From assembly GCF_036271055.1 (NCBI RefSeq), contig NZ_DATBBJ010000073.1, positions 441,618 through 505,617 on the forward strand: 64,000 nt of DNA. Reading direction: 5' to 3'. How positions within the stretch are numbered: the stretch's first letter is position 1; each line of letters opens with the position of its first letter. This DNA comes from Scandinavium sp036271055 (lineage in GTDB: Bacteria; Pseudomonadota; Gammaproteobacteria; Enterobacterales; Enterobacteriaceae). Of this stretch, positions 53,311-61,249 are shown piece by piece. The translations under genes and the position numbers were made by a program. Below the pieces are notes generated by a model, which searched no databases, was not told where the DNA came from, and worked only from the letters and a program-made list of their open reading frames with translations.

Positions 53311-53748
53311 ATGAAAAAAGTATTAGCTCTGGTTGTTGCCGCTGCTATGGGTCTGTCTTCTGCTGCTTTCGCTGCTGATACCGCTGCTACCGCACCGGCT
53401 GCTGCGCCTGCTGCCACTCACGCGGCTCCTGCTAAAACCACTCACCATAAAAAACACAAGAAAACCGCAGCTAAACCTGCTGCAGAGCAGAAAGCTCAGG
53501 CTGCCAAAAAGCACCACAAAAAAGCAGCAGCTAAACCAGCTGTAGAGCAGAAAGCTCAGGCTGCTAAAAAGCACCACAAAAAAGCAGCAACCAAGCCAGC
53601 TGTAGAGCAGAAAGCTCAGGCTGCTAAAAAGCACCACAAAAAAGCAGCAACCAAACCTGCTGTAGCTCAGAAAGCTCAGGCTGCTAAAAAACACAAAAAA
53701 CACACTACCCACGCTGCTGCTAAACCAGCTGCACAGCCAGCTGCATAA
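53311..53748 (+). CDS. asr: Acid shock protein Asr
   Basis: 145 residues from ATG 53311 (GAGGATTTCAG ahead). A signal peptide MKKVLALVVAAAMGLSSAAF ends near AFA-ADTA. The mature protein is made only of A, K, H, P, Q, T, V, E and contains four copies of a 20-residue unit built on KPAVEQKAQAAKKHHKKA. Highly basic periplasmic protein needed for growth at moderate acidity and shown in E. coli to be disordered and to chaperone or buffer. A longer copy number than K-12 is likely. Confidence 0.95.
   Translation: MKKVLALVVAAAMGLSSAAFAADTAATAPAAAPAATHAAPAKTTHHKKHKKTAAKPAAEQKAQAAKKHHKKAAAKPAVEQKAQAAKKHHKKAATKPAVEQKAQAAKKHHKKAATKPAVAQKAQAAKKHKKHTTHAAAKPAAQPAA
53467..53706 (+). repeat. Four tandem 60-bp repeats within asr
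   Basis: Units begin at 53467, 53527, 53587 and 53647 (last partial and diverged), each coding a 20-residue KPAxEQKAQAAKKHHKKA unit. Copies two and three differ by only a few bases, so the repeat number is likely to vary by slippage or recombination. Confidence 0.9.
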
Positions 53749-53783
53749 GTTCGCACCCGGCAGTACGGTCTTGTATACTAAAT

Positions 53784-53809
53784 CGGCGCTGTTTCAGCGC
53801 CGTTTTTTT
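53784..53809 (+). terminator. asr terminator
   Basis: CGGCGCT (53784-53790) and AGCGCCG (53796-53802) pair perfectly over a 5-base loop, followed by seven T. Confidence 0.9.
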
Positions 53810-53819
53810 CTGGAGAGCA

Positions 53820-53906
53820 ATGATGTTGCGCCGCTATCGCTTTGAGCTCATCCTTTTATTGCTGATTATCTGTGCGCTGGTAGCCACTCGGTTCTTCTTG
53901 TCCTGA
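53820..53906 (+). CDS. ydgU: Small membrane protein YdgU
   Basis: 28 residues from ATG 53820 (27 from the second ATG), MMLRRYRFELILLLLIICAL and ending TRFFLS, matching the E. coli small protein YdgU in sequence and place between asr and ydgD. One transmembrane helix. TGGAGAG precedes the start. Function unknown. Confidence 0.82.
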   Translation: MMLRRYRFELILLLLIICALVATRFFLS

Positions 53907-54008
53907 GTGTAGTTCGCTGATTTTACTCCCACTTTTTATTCATCCCGTCTATAGTAATCTCATTGGGTTTACCTTTTAATAATCATAATTGCCCCTTCAG
54001 AGAGTGTT

Positions 54009-54833
54009 ATGCGCAGATCCATAGTGGTTTTACTGGGAGCCGTTTGCCTTTTTTCTCCCCTGACCCACGCTGACGACGACAGCGATGATACCGGCATCAG
54101 TGCCAGCGATCTTAAGACGCTATTTTTCGGTCATGACGACCGCGTCAAGGTCACGAATCCAACGCAATCTCCGTGGGACGCTATCGGCCAGCTTGAAACA
54201 GCCAGCGGTAATCTTTGTACCGCCACCTTAATTTCCCCGCATTTGGCGTTAACCGCCGGACACTGCCTGCTAACGCCGCCGCGCGGAAAACTCGATAAGC
54301 CTGTCGCACTGCGTTTTGTATCGCAAAAAGGTGTCTGGCGTTATGAAATTCACGGTATTGAAGGCCGCGTTGAGCCGTCGCTCGGTAAACGCCTCAAGCC
54401 TGACGGCGAAGGCTGGATTGTGCCGTCTTCTGCCGCGCCATGGGATTTTGGTCTGATCGTGTTGCGCTACCCGCCGTCCGGCATTACGCCGCTGCCGTTG
54501 TTCGCCGGGGATAAAGACGCGCTGACCGCCGCGCTGAAAACCGCCAACCGTCAGGTGACACAGTCCGGTTATCCGCTCGATCATCTTGATTCGTTGTACA
54601 CGCACAATAATTGTGTGGTGACGGGCTGGGCGCAGAGCACCGTGCTATCGCACCAGTGCGATACCCTGCCAGGTGACAGCGGCTCCCCCCTGATGCTGAA
54701 AACTGCTGACGGTTGGCAATTGATTGGCGTGCAAAGTTCGGCCCCGGCGGCGAAAGACCGTTATCGTGCCGATAACCGAGCCATCTCTGTCACCGGTTTT
54801 CGCGACAAACTTGAAACACTGGCTGGCGAGTAA
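54009..54833 (+). CDS. ydgD: Periplasmic trypsin-like serine protease homologue YdgD
   Basis: 274 residues with a signal peptide (cleavage near THA-DDD). The catalytic triad of V8/trypsin-type proteases is complete: His in LALTAGHCLL, Asp in APWDFGLIVLRY, Ser in LPGDSGSPLML. It matches E. coli YdgD. An acidic stretch DDDSDDTG follows the signal. Substrate unknown. Stop codon abuts the facing c-di-GMP gene with no gap. Confidence 0.93.
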   Translation: MRRSIVVLLGAVCLFSPLTHADDDSDDTGISASDLKTLFFGHDDRVKVTNPTQSPWDAIGQLETASGNLCTATLISPHLALTAGHCLLTPPRGKLDKPVALRFVSQKGVWRYEIHGIEGRVEPSLGKRLKPDGEGWIVPSSAAPWDFGLIVLRYPPSGITPLPLFAGDKDALTAALKTANRQVTQSGYPLDHLDSLYTHNNCVVTGWAQSTVLSHQCDTLPGDSGSPLMLKTADGWQLIGVQSSAPAAKDRYRADNRAISVTGFRDKLETLAGE

Positions 54834-57002
54834 TTAGCCGTGTCGCTGCTGACGCAATTGCAGCAGCGACGCCATCGGCATCGGTTCGCTGAACCAAAAT
54901 CCCTGTAACTGATCGCACCCGGCTAACCGTAACAGCTTCATCTGTTTTTCATTCTCGACCCCTTCGGCAACCACCGTCATCCCTAACGCGCTGGCAATGC
55001 GGATCGTGCCGCCAACCAGCGCCGCCGCCTGCTCGTCGCTGTCCACCAGTCCGGCGAGAGATTTGTCGATTTTGATGGTGTCGAAATTAAAACGCCGCAG
55101 ATAACCGATACTGGAATAGCCCGTCCCGAAATCATCCAGCGCAATCGCCGTCCCCAACAATTTAAGGTTCGCAATCGCCACCCGCGCCCGTTCGGGATTT
55201 TCCAGCACATAGGTTTCCGTCACTTCAAGCTGTAAGCGGTACGGCGGGAAATGGCTGGATTCCAGCACCCGAGCCACTTTGTTTTCAAATTCAGGGTCAC
55301 GAAACTGTGCCGGGGAAATATTTACCGACAGTTTTAAGTCATCCAGCGCTTGTAAATCCGCACACGCACGACGCAGTACAAATTGACCGAGTGAATAAAT
55401 CAGTCCGCTGGTTTCCGCAATCGCGATAAACGCATCCGGTTTCAGTTCACCTTTTGGTCTGCGCGGCCAGCGAACCAGCGCCTCGACACCAGTCATTACC
55501 TGGGAACGCGCATCCACAATCGGCTGATACCACACGTCAAATTCGTTATTTTCCAGCCCCTCGCGAATGTCATTCTCAATGCTCAACTGGTATTCGCGCG
55601 CGCTGTTCAGCTCTGCGTCGTAATGCGTTATCCGCCCTTTTCCGGTAATTTTTGAATGGTACATCGCGATATCTGCGCGGCGGAACAGCTCTGAACTGGT
55701 GCTGCTTTCCAGCGATCCGCTGGCAATGCCGATACTGGCGCTGATATGGATCGTGCGCTCGCCAAGGCGAATAGGGTTATTGAGATAATCCAGTACGCTG
55801 CCCGCAAACGCCGCCGCTTTTTGCCCGGATCCCACCCCGCTCACGGTCATCGCGAACTCGTCGCCGCCGAGGCGAGCCAGCATCCCGCCCACTGGCACCT
55901 GTGCTTGCAACGTGTGCGCGATATGCACAATCAGCGTATCGCCGACATCATGCCCGTAAATATCATTCACATCCTTGAAACCATCCAGATCGATAAACAC
56001 CACGGTTTTGAGTGCTTCATCGCTGCGCGGGCTGACCTGTTCCAGATGCTCAATCAACGCCCGGCGATTCGGCAGACGGCTTAGCCAGTCGGTCAACGCG
56101 ATTTCCCGCGCCTGTTTCTCGCCGCGCGCCAGTTTGTACAAACCCAGGCTGCTGAGCATGATAAACAGCAAAATCAGCCCTGCCGCCAGCGCCACAATTT
56201 TGCGGATTTCCGGCGAAGCCGCCATCACTGCTTCAGCGCCCGGCAAACGCGGCTGCCAGTTGAGATAGCCCACCACTTTGCCGCCCGAACTTTTTAGCGG
56301 CACGCTGTAAACACTGGTGTGTGTTTTGGTCAAATTAAGGTCAGCTATCTGGAAGGTATTTCCTAAATCTTTCAGAATGCCGGGGTTAAGATGGCGAGTA
56401 ATCACCAGATAACGCCGGGTGGCGTCATAAATTGGCAGACGACTGGTCATCGGGCGAATCAAACCAATGCCCACAAACGCAACCCCCTCACGGGTTTGGG
56501 TGATCCCGGCGAAGATATTTTTACCGCTGGCGAGATCCGCCGCATGCTGGTTAATCAGCGCGGTTAGCCCTTCGCCAAAAAAATCCAGATTGCGTTCAGT
56601 AAATGACTGACTGTGGAACGATCCCCACAGCACCTTGTAATGTTCGTCGAGCACAAAAGTGCCATCGTAGAGGTTATTGATTTTAAACCCGGCGCCCCAG
56701 GTGTCGTACAGCCAACGAGTATCCAGCTCTGGCGAATACACTTTATGCACCGCGTCGTCCCAAATGGCGTTGTCCACCACCAGCGACAGCACGCGATTCA
56801 CCGAGGTCTGGATAGCGCCATCCACCGACAGCGCCGAACGGTGCGCGTCGATGGCGTTAGTTTTGCTGCTGATCAGATGCTGAGAAAGGTACAAAAGGGA
56901 AACAATAGAAATGATCAGACCGATACCCGCCAGAAACAGCATCACAAAAAGCGTTCTGGCGGTGGCGATATTGCGCCAGCAAGATGGATTAAACATTCGC
57001 AA
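54834..57002 (-). CDS. CHASE4-GGDEF-EAL cyclic-di-GMP enzyme
   Basis: 722 residues. A first membrane helix (about 17-40), a periplasmic CHASE4 sensor (about 45-270, with NAIWDDAVHKVYSPELDTRW typical), a second helix (about 278-298), then GGDEF (intact GGDEF in RLGGDEFAM, about residue 385) and EAL (EAL in GVEALVRWPR, loop motif DDFGTGYSS, VAEGVEN). All catalytic residues I can check are present in both domains, so it could make and break c-di-GMP; which dominates is unknown. Found here next to ydgD, where K-12 has none. Confidence 0.92.
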   Translation of the reverse strand: MRMFNPSCWRNIATARTLFVMLFLAGIGLIISIVSLLYLSQHLISSKTNAIDAHRSALSVDGAIQTSVNRVLSLVVDNAIWDDAVHKVYSPELDTRWLYDTWGAGFKINNLYDGTFVLDEHYKVLWGSFHSQSFTERNLDFFGEGLTALINQHAADLASGKNIFAGITQTREGVAFVGIGLIRPMTSRLPIYDATRRYLVITRHLNPGILKDLGNTFQIADLNLTKTHTSVYSVPLKSSGGKVVGYLNWQPRLPGAEAVMAASPEIRKIVALAAGLILLFIMLSSLGLYKLARGEKQAREIALTDWLSRLPNRRALIEHLEQVSPRSDEALKTVVFIDLDGFKDVNDIYGHDVGDTLIVHIAHTLQAQVPVGGMLARLGGDEFAMTVSGVGSGQKAAAFAGSVLDYLNNPIRLGERTIHISASIGIASGSLESSTSSELFRRADIAMYHSKITGKGRITHYDAELNSAREYQLSIENDIREGLENNEFDVWYQPIVDARSQVMTGVEALVRWPRRPKGELKPDAFIAIAETSGLIYSLGQFVLRRACADLQALDDLKLSVNISPAQFRDPEFENKVARVLESSHFPPYRLQLEVTETYVLENPERARVAIANLKLLGTAIALDDFGTGYSSIGYLRRFNFDTIKIDKSLAGLVDSDEQAAALVGGTIRIASALGMTVVAEGVENEKQMKLLRLAGCDQLQGFWFSEPMPMASLLQLRQQRHG

Positions 57003-57100
57003 CCCTCATGCAAGTAGCCAGCCAGCGGGAAATGCACCCTGTTTAATTAGCGTAATACAGCCAGCATTTTTCGCTGCCCACAAACGCGGGCAGCGTCACA

Positions 57101-57430
57101 TCATGCAAGTTTAATCATCACCATACCGGCAATTAATAAGGCTAAACCGATCCATCCTTTGTAATTAAGTCGCTGACCGAACAAGATCCAGCCCGCAGCA
57201 AGAGTAGCAACCACGCCGAAACCGCCCCAAATGGCGTAGGCCACAGAGAGATCGATCCCTTTTACCGCCTGCGAAAGCGCGCTAAATGCCGCTAACACCG
57301 CCGCCAGTGACAACAGGCCATAAACCTTGCGGCGAAAGCCATCTGAAAATTTCAGGAAAATATTGGCCGCGATTTCCAGCACAATCGCACCCGCCAGCCA
57401 TGCGCCGTGAACCCACTCAAACTGCGCCAT
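57101..57430 (-). CDS. mdtI: Spermidine export SMR subunit MdtI
   Basis: 109 residues, four-helix SMR protein matching E. coli MdtI (MAQFEWVHGAWLAGAIVLEI). The essential Glu19 is in AIVLEIAANIF. With MdtJ it exports spermidine. It overlaps the mdtJ end by 14 bases, so they are translated together. Confidence 0.95.
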   Translation of the reverse strand: MAQFEWVHGAWLAGAIVLEIAANIFLKFSDGFRRKVYGLLSLAAVLAAFSALSQAVKGIDLSVAYAIWGGFGVVATLAAGWILFGQRLNYKGWIGLALLIAGMVMIKLA

Positions 57431-57779
57431 GGCTCACCTCCGCGCGGTTGCTTTTGGCTTTGCGAGTGCCGGATTTAATCAACACAATTCCCGCTACCAG
57501 CGTTGCCAGCCCTGCGCCTTTCGTCAGCGTCAGGCTTTCATCAAACAACAGTACGCTAAACAGTGTGATCAGTAAAATACCCACGCCTTCCCACAACGCA
57601 TAAGCCACGCCAAGCGCGATTTTTTTTACAGCGAATGAAAGAAATATATAAGAAAGTGCAATCATCCCGAGCATTAAAATATAACCAAGCTGCCCATCGC
57701 TGGTGCTGGCCCATTTCATAGAGAGCGTGCCGGTAATTTCAGTGGCAATAGCCAGGGCTAATAATATCCAGTAAAACAT
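57417..57779 (-). CDS. mdtJ: Spermidine export SMR subunit MdtJ
   Basis: 120 residues from ATG 57779 (AGGAG seven bases ahead); a frame to 57830 is unsupported. Four helices with Glu in MFYWILLALAIATEITGTLS and the SMR pattern VAYALWEGVGILLITLFSVL. It forms a heterodimer with MdtI. In E. coli mdtJI is silenced by H-NS and induced by spermidine. First gene of the pair; note that speG, the other spermidine detoxifier, is also in this window. Confidence 0.95.
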   Translation of the reverse strand: MFYWILLALAIATEITGTLSMKWASTSDGQLGYILMLGMIALSYIFLSFAVKKIALGVAYALWEGVGILLITLFSVLLFDESLTLTKGAGLATLVAGIVLIKSGTRKAKSNRAEVSHGAV

Positions 57780-58174
57780 GGTTCTTCTCCTTCCTGAGAA
57801 TATAATCTTCTGCAACTTGTAATAAATCACAAGCCGTGAATTGATGTGGATTTAACTCAATTGAAGGAAAAAACTACAGCGCAGAGCGCCAGTGCTGCTC
57901 ACCGGATAGCAAGGTAAAGGAAGGGAATTCAAGAGATTGACAGACGTTTTTGGCATTGAACAGGATGTTCATAATATTACAATTATCCGCGGTATTGCTT
58001 CTCGTCATTGCGGATGAAAATTGTCCTCAGTAGTTAAACACGGCATAATTCTGGCATAGCGCCACAATAAACTCAAAACCTTTTCAATTCTTTACTGATG
58101 CGGTTTAACCTGAATAAGTTTATTCTTACCCAATACCGTTTATGATGTTGTTAAAACTTTTATCAGGGAATGTT
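57780..58174. other. Divergent mdtJ / tqsA intergenic region
   Basis: 395 AT-rich bases without a gene that I can support. It must hold the promoters of mdtJI and tqsA. Its AT content fits H-NS binding known for mdtJI in E. coli. Confidence 0.5.
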
Positions 58175-59209
58175 ATGGCAAAGTCGGGTATTACCCTTAA
58201 TGGATTAAAAATAGTCATCATGCTGGGCATGTTGGTGATTATCCTCGCCGGTATTCGTTTTGCCGTAGATATCGTGGTGCCGTTTATTCTGGCGCTGTTT
58301 ATCGCCGTGGTGCTGAACCCCGTTGTAAACCTGCTGGTGCGCTGGCGCGTGCCACGGGGGCTGGCGATCACGCTGCTCATCAGCTTTATCATCATGCTTG
58401 CGGTGCTGTTACTGGCATCATTAGGCACCTCGCTGAACGAACTCGCCCGCACGCTGCCGCAATATCGTTCGTCGCTGGTTGTGCCACTGGAGAATCTCGA
58501 GCCCTGGTTACAACGTTTTGGTATTGAGGTGTCGGTGAATGAACTGGTGAAGTACATCGACCCGAACGCCGCGATGACGCTGGTCACCGCCCTTTTAACT
58601 CAGCTCACCAACGCCATGTCGTCGATTTTCCTGTTACTGCTGACGGTGGTGTTTATGCTGTTTGAAGTGCCGCAGCTTCCAGCCAAACTCCAGCAAATGA
58701 TGATGCGTCCACTGGAAGGGATGGCGGCGATCCAGAAAGCCATCGACAGCGTCAGCCATTATCTGGTGTTGAAAACGGCAATCAGCTTTGTAACCGGATT
58801 GGTTGCCTGGGGCATGCTCGCCGCGCTCGACGTGCGTTTTGCGTTTATCTGGGGGCTGCTGGCATTTGCACTCAACTACATTCCGAATATCGGCTCGGTG
58901 CTGGCCGCCATTCCGCCGATTTTGCAGGTGCTGGTGTTCGGTAGTTTCTACGACGCGCTGGTGGTGCTGGCGGGTTATCTGGCGATCAACATGGTATTCG
59001 GCAATATTCTGGAACCCCGGATCATGGGCCGTGGGCTGGGCCTGTCGACGCTGGTGGTGTTCCTGTCATTGATTTTCTGGGGCTGGCTGCTCGGCCCGGT
59101 CGGGATGCTGCTGTCGGTGCCGCTGACCATCATCGTCAAAATCGGCCTGGAGCACACCGAAGGCGGGCAAAGTATTGCGGTGTTGCTGAGTGACTTGAGT
59201 AAAAAATAA
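58175..59209 (+). CDS. tqsA: AI-2 exporter family protein TqsA
   Basis: 344 residues from ATG 58175 (AGGGAATGTT ahead), the E. coli TqsA length; an upstream ATG at 58142 is not needed. AI-2E (PerM) family with about eight membrane segments; NYIPNIGSVLAAIPPILQVL, ILEPRIMGRGLGLSTLVVFL and GPVGMLLSVPLTIIVKIGL are the family signatures. In E. coli its loss raises cell AI-2 and biofilm. In K-12 the next gene is pntB; here accessory DNA follows. Confidence 0.93.
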   Translation: MAKSGITLNGLKIVIMLGMLVIILAGIRFAVDIVVPFILALFIAVVLNPVVNLLVRWRVPRGLAITLLISFIIMLAVLLLASLGTSLNELARTLPQYRSSLVVPLENLEPWLQRFGIEVSVNELVKYIDPNAAMTLVTALLTQLTNAMSSIFLLLLTVVFMLFEVPQLPAKLQQMMMRPLEGMAAIQKAIDSVSHYLVLKTAISFVTGLVAWGMLAALDVRFAFIWGLLAFALNYIPNIGSVLAAIPPILQVLVFGSFYDALVVLAGYLAINMVFGNILEPRIMGRGLGLSTLVVFLSLIFWGWLLGPVGMLLSVPLTIIVKIGLEHTEGGQSIAVLLSDLSKK

Positions 59210-59220
59210 AGATTTATCAG

Positions 59221-59238
59221 CGGGCTGGTCACAGCCCG
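59221..59238 (+). terminator. Hairpin after tqsA
   Basis: CGGGCTG (59221-59227) and CAGCCCG (59232-59238) form a 7-bp stem with a 4-base loop, 11 bases after tqsA. Weak T content follows. Confidence 0.5.
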
Positions 59239-59241
59239 TTG

Positions 59242-59355
59242 TCACATAATCAGCCGGTCAATCCAGCCAGCCAGAATCGCCTCGTGCGCCAAAAACGCGA
59301 GTATTCCCCATAAAAGTAACATCCTTATCACGCCTACACCCCGTTCATCTGACAT
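59242..59355 (-). CDS. Possible 37-residue membrane protein
   Basis: ATG 59355, GGTGAG about eight bases ahead, encodes 37 residues: a hydrophilic start MSDERGVGVIR then a hydrophobic helix MLLLWGILAFLAHEAILAGW and a short tail. The composition suits a single-pass small membrane protein. I know no homologue. It faces the tqsA end. Confidence 0.35.
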   Translation of the reverse strand: MSDERGVGVIRMLLLWGILAFLAHEAILAGWIDRLIM

Positions 59356-59690
59356 CGCTATAACTCACCATCAGCCTGTATTTCGACAGAGTAAAACGCC
59401 GTTTCTATCTCTAACATAAACAGATTGGATTAAAACGTTTCAGACCTGGAGAGATGATGAATATGTGAAGTCAGAGGGGTTTGTTGGGGCTATTTGGTCA
59501 TTGTTGCGTCATTGCGAGCTGGGCCGAATATCACCGCTCCAGCGTTGCAAAGTTGCCATTTTTTCCTGAAGCGTCCATGCATTTCTGAAACGTAGGCCGA
59601 TATTTTTAAAGCTCTCTCCTTATCCGGCAAAATATAATTCCCGGCAAAGCGCCCTCATCCGCAAAAGGCTCATGGCAAAGAGAGGGCCAA
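59356..59690. other. Intergenic start of the accessory region
   Basis: 335 bases without a gene. Around 59547-59592 it holds a sequence (from TGCAAAGTTGCCATTTTTTC to GCATTTCTGAAAC) that returns in imperfect form at about 60453-60498, after the toxin-antitoxin pair. Confidence 0.4.
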
Positions 59691-59740
59691 TTTACACGTA
59701 CGAAGTACGTTTTTAATGTTGCAAAACGTACATGGTACGC
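59691..59740 (+). promoter_or_regulatory. Toxin-antitoxin promoter with twin operators
   Basis: -35 TTTACA (59691-59696), a 17-bp spacer and -10 TAATGT (59714-59719). A perfect palindrome ACGTAC-GAA-GTACGT (59696-59710) fills the spacer; a second, ACGTAC-ATG-GTACGC (59726-59740), begins exactly 30 bp later, three helix turns, covering the transcription start. This is a textbook layout for autorepression by the XRE antitoxin. Confidence 0.8.
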
Positions 59741-59778
59741 CTAAAATGTTTTCAAGCCGACAAGGATAGTTGAAGGAA

Positions 59779-60111
59779 ATGAATTTCCTCTTTATCGAAA
59801 CCAGCGTGTTCAATCGGTCCAGACATGATCTTATGCGAGATGATGAATTGCATGAATTTCAGGTCTGGCTGCTTCAGAATTACGAGTTGGGGGATACGAT
59901 TGCGGGCACCAGCGGATGCAAAAAAGTACGCTGGTCCCGACCTGGCACAGGTAAATCCGGGGGTGTGAGGGTGATTTATTATGTTCAGACCCAACGTGAT
60001 CGGATCTACCTGCTTATCATGTATCCCAAAAGTCGGCAGGACAACTTAAGTGACGGCCAAAAATCGCAGCTTAAGGGCGTCATTCAGCAAATTAATCAGT
60101 GCAGCCTGTGA
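59779..60111 (+). CDS. RelE/HigB-type toxin of a TA pair
   Basis: 110 residues from ATG 59779 (a TTG at 59770 is the other option). HEFQVWLLQNYELGDTIAGT, CKKVRWSRPGTGKSGGVRVI and RIYLLIMYPKSRQDNLSDGQ are the RelE-superfamily beta strands, with R and K residues at mRNase positions. A ribosome-dependent mRNA interferase is expected. The antitoxin follows 26 bases later, the HigBA order. Confidence 0.85.
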   Translation: MNFLFIETSVFNRSRHDLMRDDELHEFQVWLLQNYELGDTIAGTSGCKKVRWSRPGTGKSGGVRVIYYVQTQRDRIYLLIMYPKSRQDNLSDGQKSQLKGVIQQINQCSL

Positions 60112-60137
60112 ACAGGTTCGGATAACGAGGAACATTT

Positions 60138-60434
60138 ATGGACGACAATTTGTTTGACGATCTTCTGGCAAGCGCCCAGGAAATGGTGGCCATTGAAAAA
60201 GGTGAAGTTCAGCCGCATCCGGACAACGTGCACTGCCATGTTATCCCTGACGTTAAAATGATGAGGGCTAACTTTGGCATGAAGCAAAACGAGTTTGCCG
60301 AGGCCATTGGCACCAGCCCAGCACTCATTCAGTCATGGGAACTTAAACGCCGAATTCCCACCGGAGTAGCCTTAAAAATGCTGCGACTGCTGGAGCAAGA
60401 TCCGCAGTTAATGAATAAGCTGAAACGCACCTGA
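60138..60434 (+). CDS. XRE-family antitoxin (NadS-like)
   Basis: 98 residues, acidic N-terminus (MDDNLFDDLLASAQEMVAIE) that should bind the toxin, then an XRE HTH (about 45-95) with MKQNEFAEAIGTSPALIQSW. It fits the NadS-type group paired with HigB-like toxins. It should bind the twin palindromes upstream. GAGGAACATTT ahead of the ATG. Confidence 0.86.
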   Translation: MDDNLFDDLLASAQEMVAIEKGEVQPHPDNVHCHVIPDVKMMRANFGMKQNEFAEAIGTSPALIQSWELKRRIPTGVALKMLRLLEQDPQLMNKLKRT

Positions 60435-60507
60435 CACCAAAGAATGTAAACCTGCAACAAAAAGCATTTTCTTTCCGAGCGCCCACGCATTTTTCAACTT
60501 TCCCAGT

Positions 60508-60541
60508 CTGTTTATTTATCCAGCCCTGTACAATAAGTCAG
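60508..60541 (+). promoter_or_regulatory. Two adjacent LexA boxes ahead of symE-like gene
   Basis: CTG-TTTATTTATC-CAG (60508-60523) and CTG-TACAATAAGT-CAG (60526-60541) both have the LexA CTG-N10-CAG spacing with AT-rich centres, two bases apart. SOS control is known for symE in E. coli. The gene starts 125 bases further on. Confidence 0.72.
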
Positions 60542-60566
60542 TGCTTATTAAGCAAGCAGTAAAATA

Positions 60567-60596
60567 GAGATGTGATGAAACGAGATGTGATGAAAA
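60567..60596 (+). repeat. 15-bp tandem duplication in the symE leader
   Basis: GAGATGTGATGAAAC (60567-60581) is followed at once by GAGATGTGATGAAAA (60582-60596). It lies between the LexA boxes and the symE-like start, in the leader RNA. Confidence 0.8.
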
Positions 60597-60665
60597 GAGA
60601 CGCGGCGTAAAGGTGCTACAACACCCCTACACCGCTAACCACAAACAACTGAAAAGGAGTTATTT

Positions 60666-61145
60666 ATGGCTGAGCAGAATTTTATGCCAGATCCGGCTAT
60701 CGCCCAAACAGATCTTGATGATTCAGGGGACAATAATCATTTCCCCGAGGTCACTCGCAAAAACAGCGCCAATCGTCTGCACGGAAAAAAGACAGACGCG
60801 GCAACCCGGCATCCGCGAGCGGAAACAGAGCAAAACAGTGACGCCTGCTGTGAACTCTATTCCCGCGTCAATTCGCGCTATCTACCGCTGAGCGGTGATT
60901 GGTTGCCGAAAGCCGGTTTTATCAACGGCATGCCAGTAAAAATAAGAGTGATGAAAGATTGCATCGTCATCACCCCGCAGCACACCCGCGAACTGTGGGG
61001 CTGTCTGGAAGGCATGAGCGTGGTGAATATCAATAAACAAAAAGTCGCGACGTGGCTAAAAACCTTCCCCGGCGCACTGAATAATACCGGCGATATCCCA
61101 GTCATTCGCCGTAATCCGCGCGATTGTTTGATTCGCAGTAGTTGA
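60666..61145 (+). CDS. symE: SymE-like SOS-induced toxin
   Basis: 159 residues from ATG 60666 (AAAAGGAG six bases ahead). The C-terminal half carries the AbrB/SpoVT-like SymE core: YSRVNSRYLPLSGDWLPKAG, FINGMPVKIRVMKDCIVITP. The first 60 or so residues are polar and unlike K-12 SymE (113 residues). E. coli SymE is an SOS-induced, DNA-compacting or RNA-cleaving toxin held in check by LexA, Lon and the antisense SymR. LexA boxes are present here; I could not locate a SymR with confidence. Confidence 0.82.
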   Translation: MAEQNFMPDPAIAQTDLDDSGDNNHFPEVTRKNSANRLHGKKTDAATRHPRAETEQNSDACCELYSRVNSRYLPLSGDWLPKAGFINGMPVKIRVMKDCIVITPQHTRELWGCLEGMSVVNINKQKVATWLKTFPGALNNTGDIPVIRRNPRDCLIRSS

Positions 61146-61152
61146 GGGTGTT

Positions 61153-61170
61153 CCCGGCTTTCGGGCCGGG
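61153..61170 (+). terminator. Hairpin after symE-like gene
   Basis: CCCGGC (61153-61158) and GCCGGG (61165-61170) form a 6-bp stem, followed by AGCTTTGTTTG, eight bases after the stop. Confidence 0.55.
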
Positions 61171-61249
61171 AGCTTTGTTTGTGAGGGCGTGGTAGTCCAC
61201 TTTGAGCGAAAAATAGACATAACCATCAGAGATGTAGGGGATACGTTAA

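Noticed and set aside
53467..53706. Regularly spaced 60-bp repeats as a CRISPR array
   Set aside because: The repeats are contiguous coding units of asr with no spacers; no CRISPR or cas genes are seen in the window.
53323..53712. 129-codon open frame antisense to asr
   Set aside because: It arises from the A/K/H-rich repeat of asr; the product would be an S/F/L repeat without any known family.
57072..57095. CGCTGCCC/GGGCAGCG stem after mdtI as a terminator
   Set aside because: The stem is real but on the minus strand it is followed by A residues, not T, so I do not call a rho-independent terminator.
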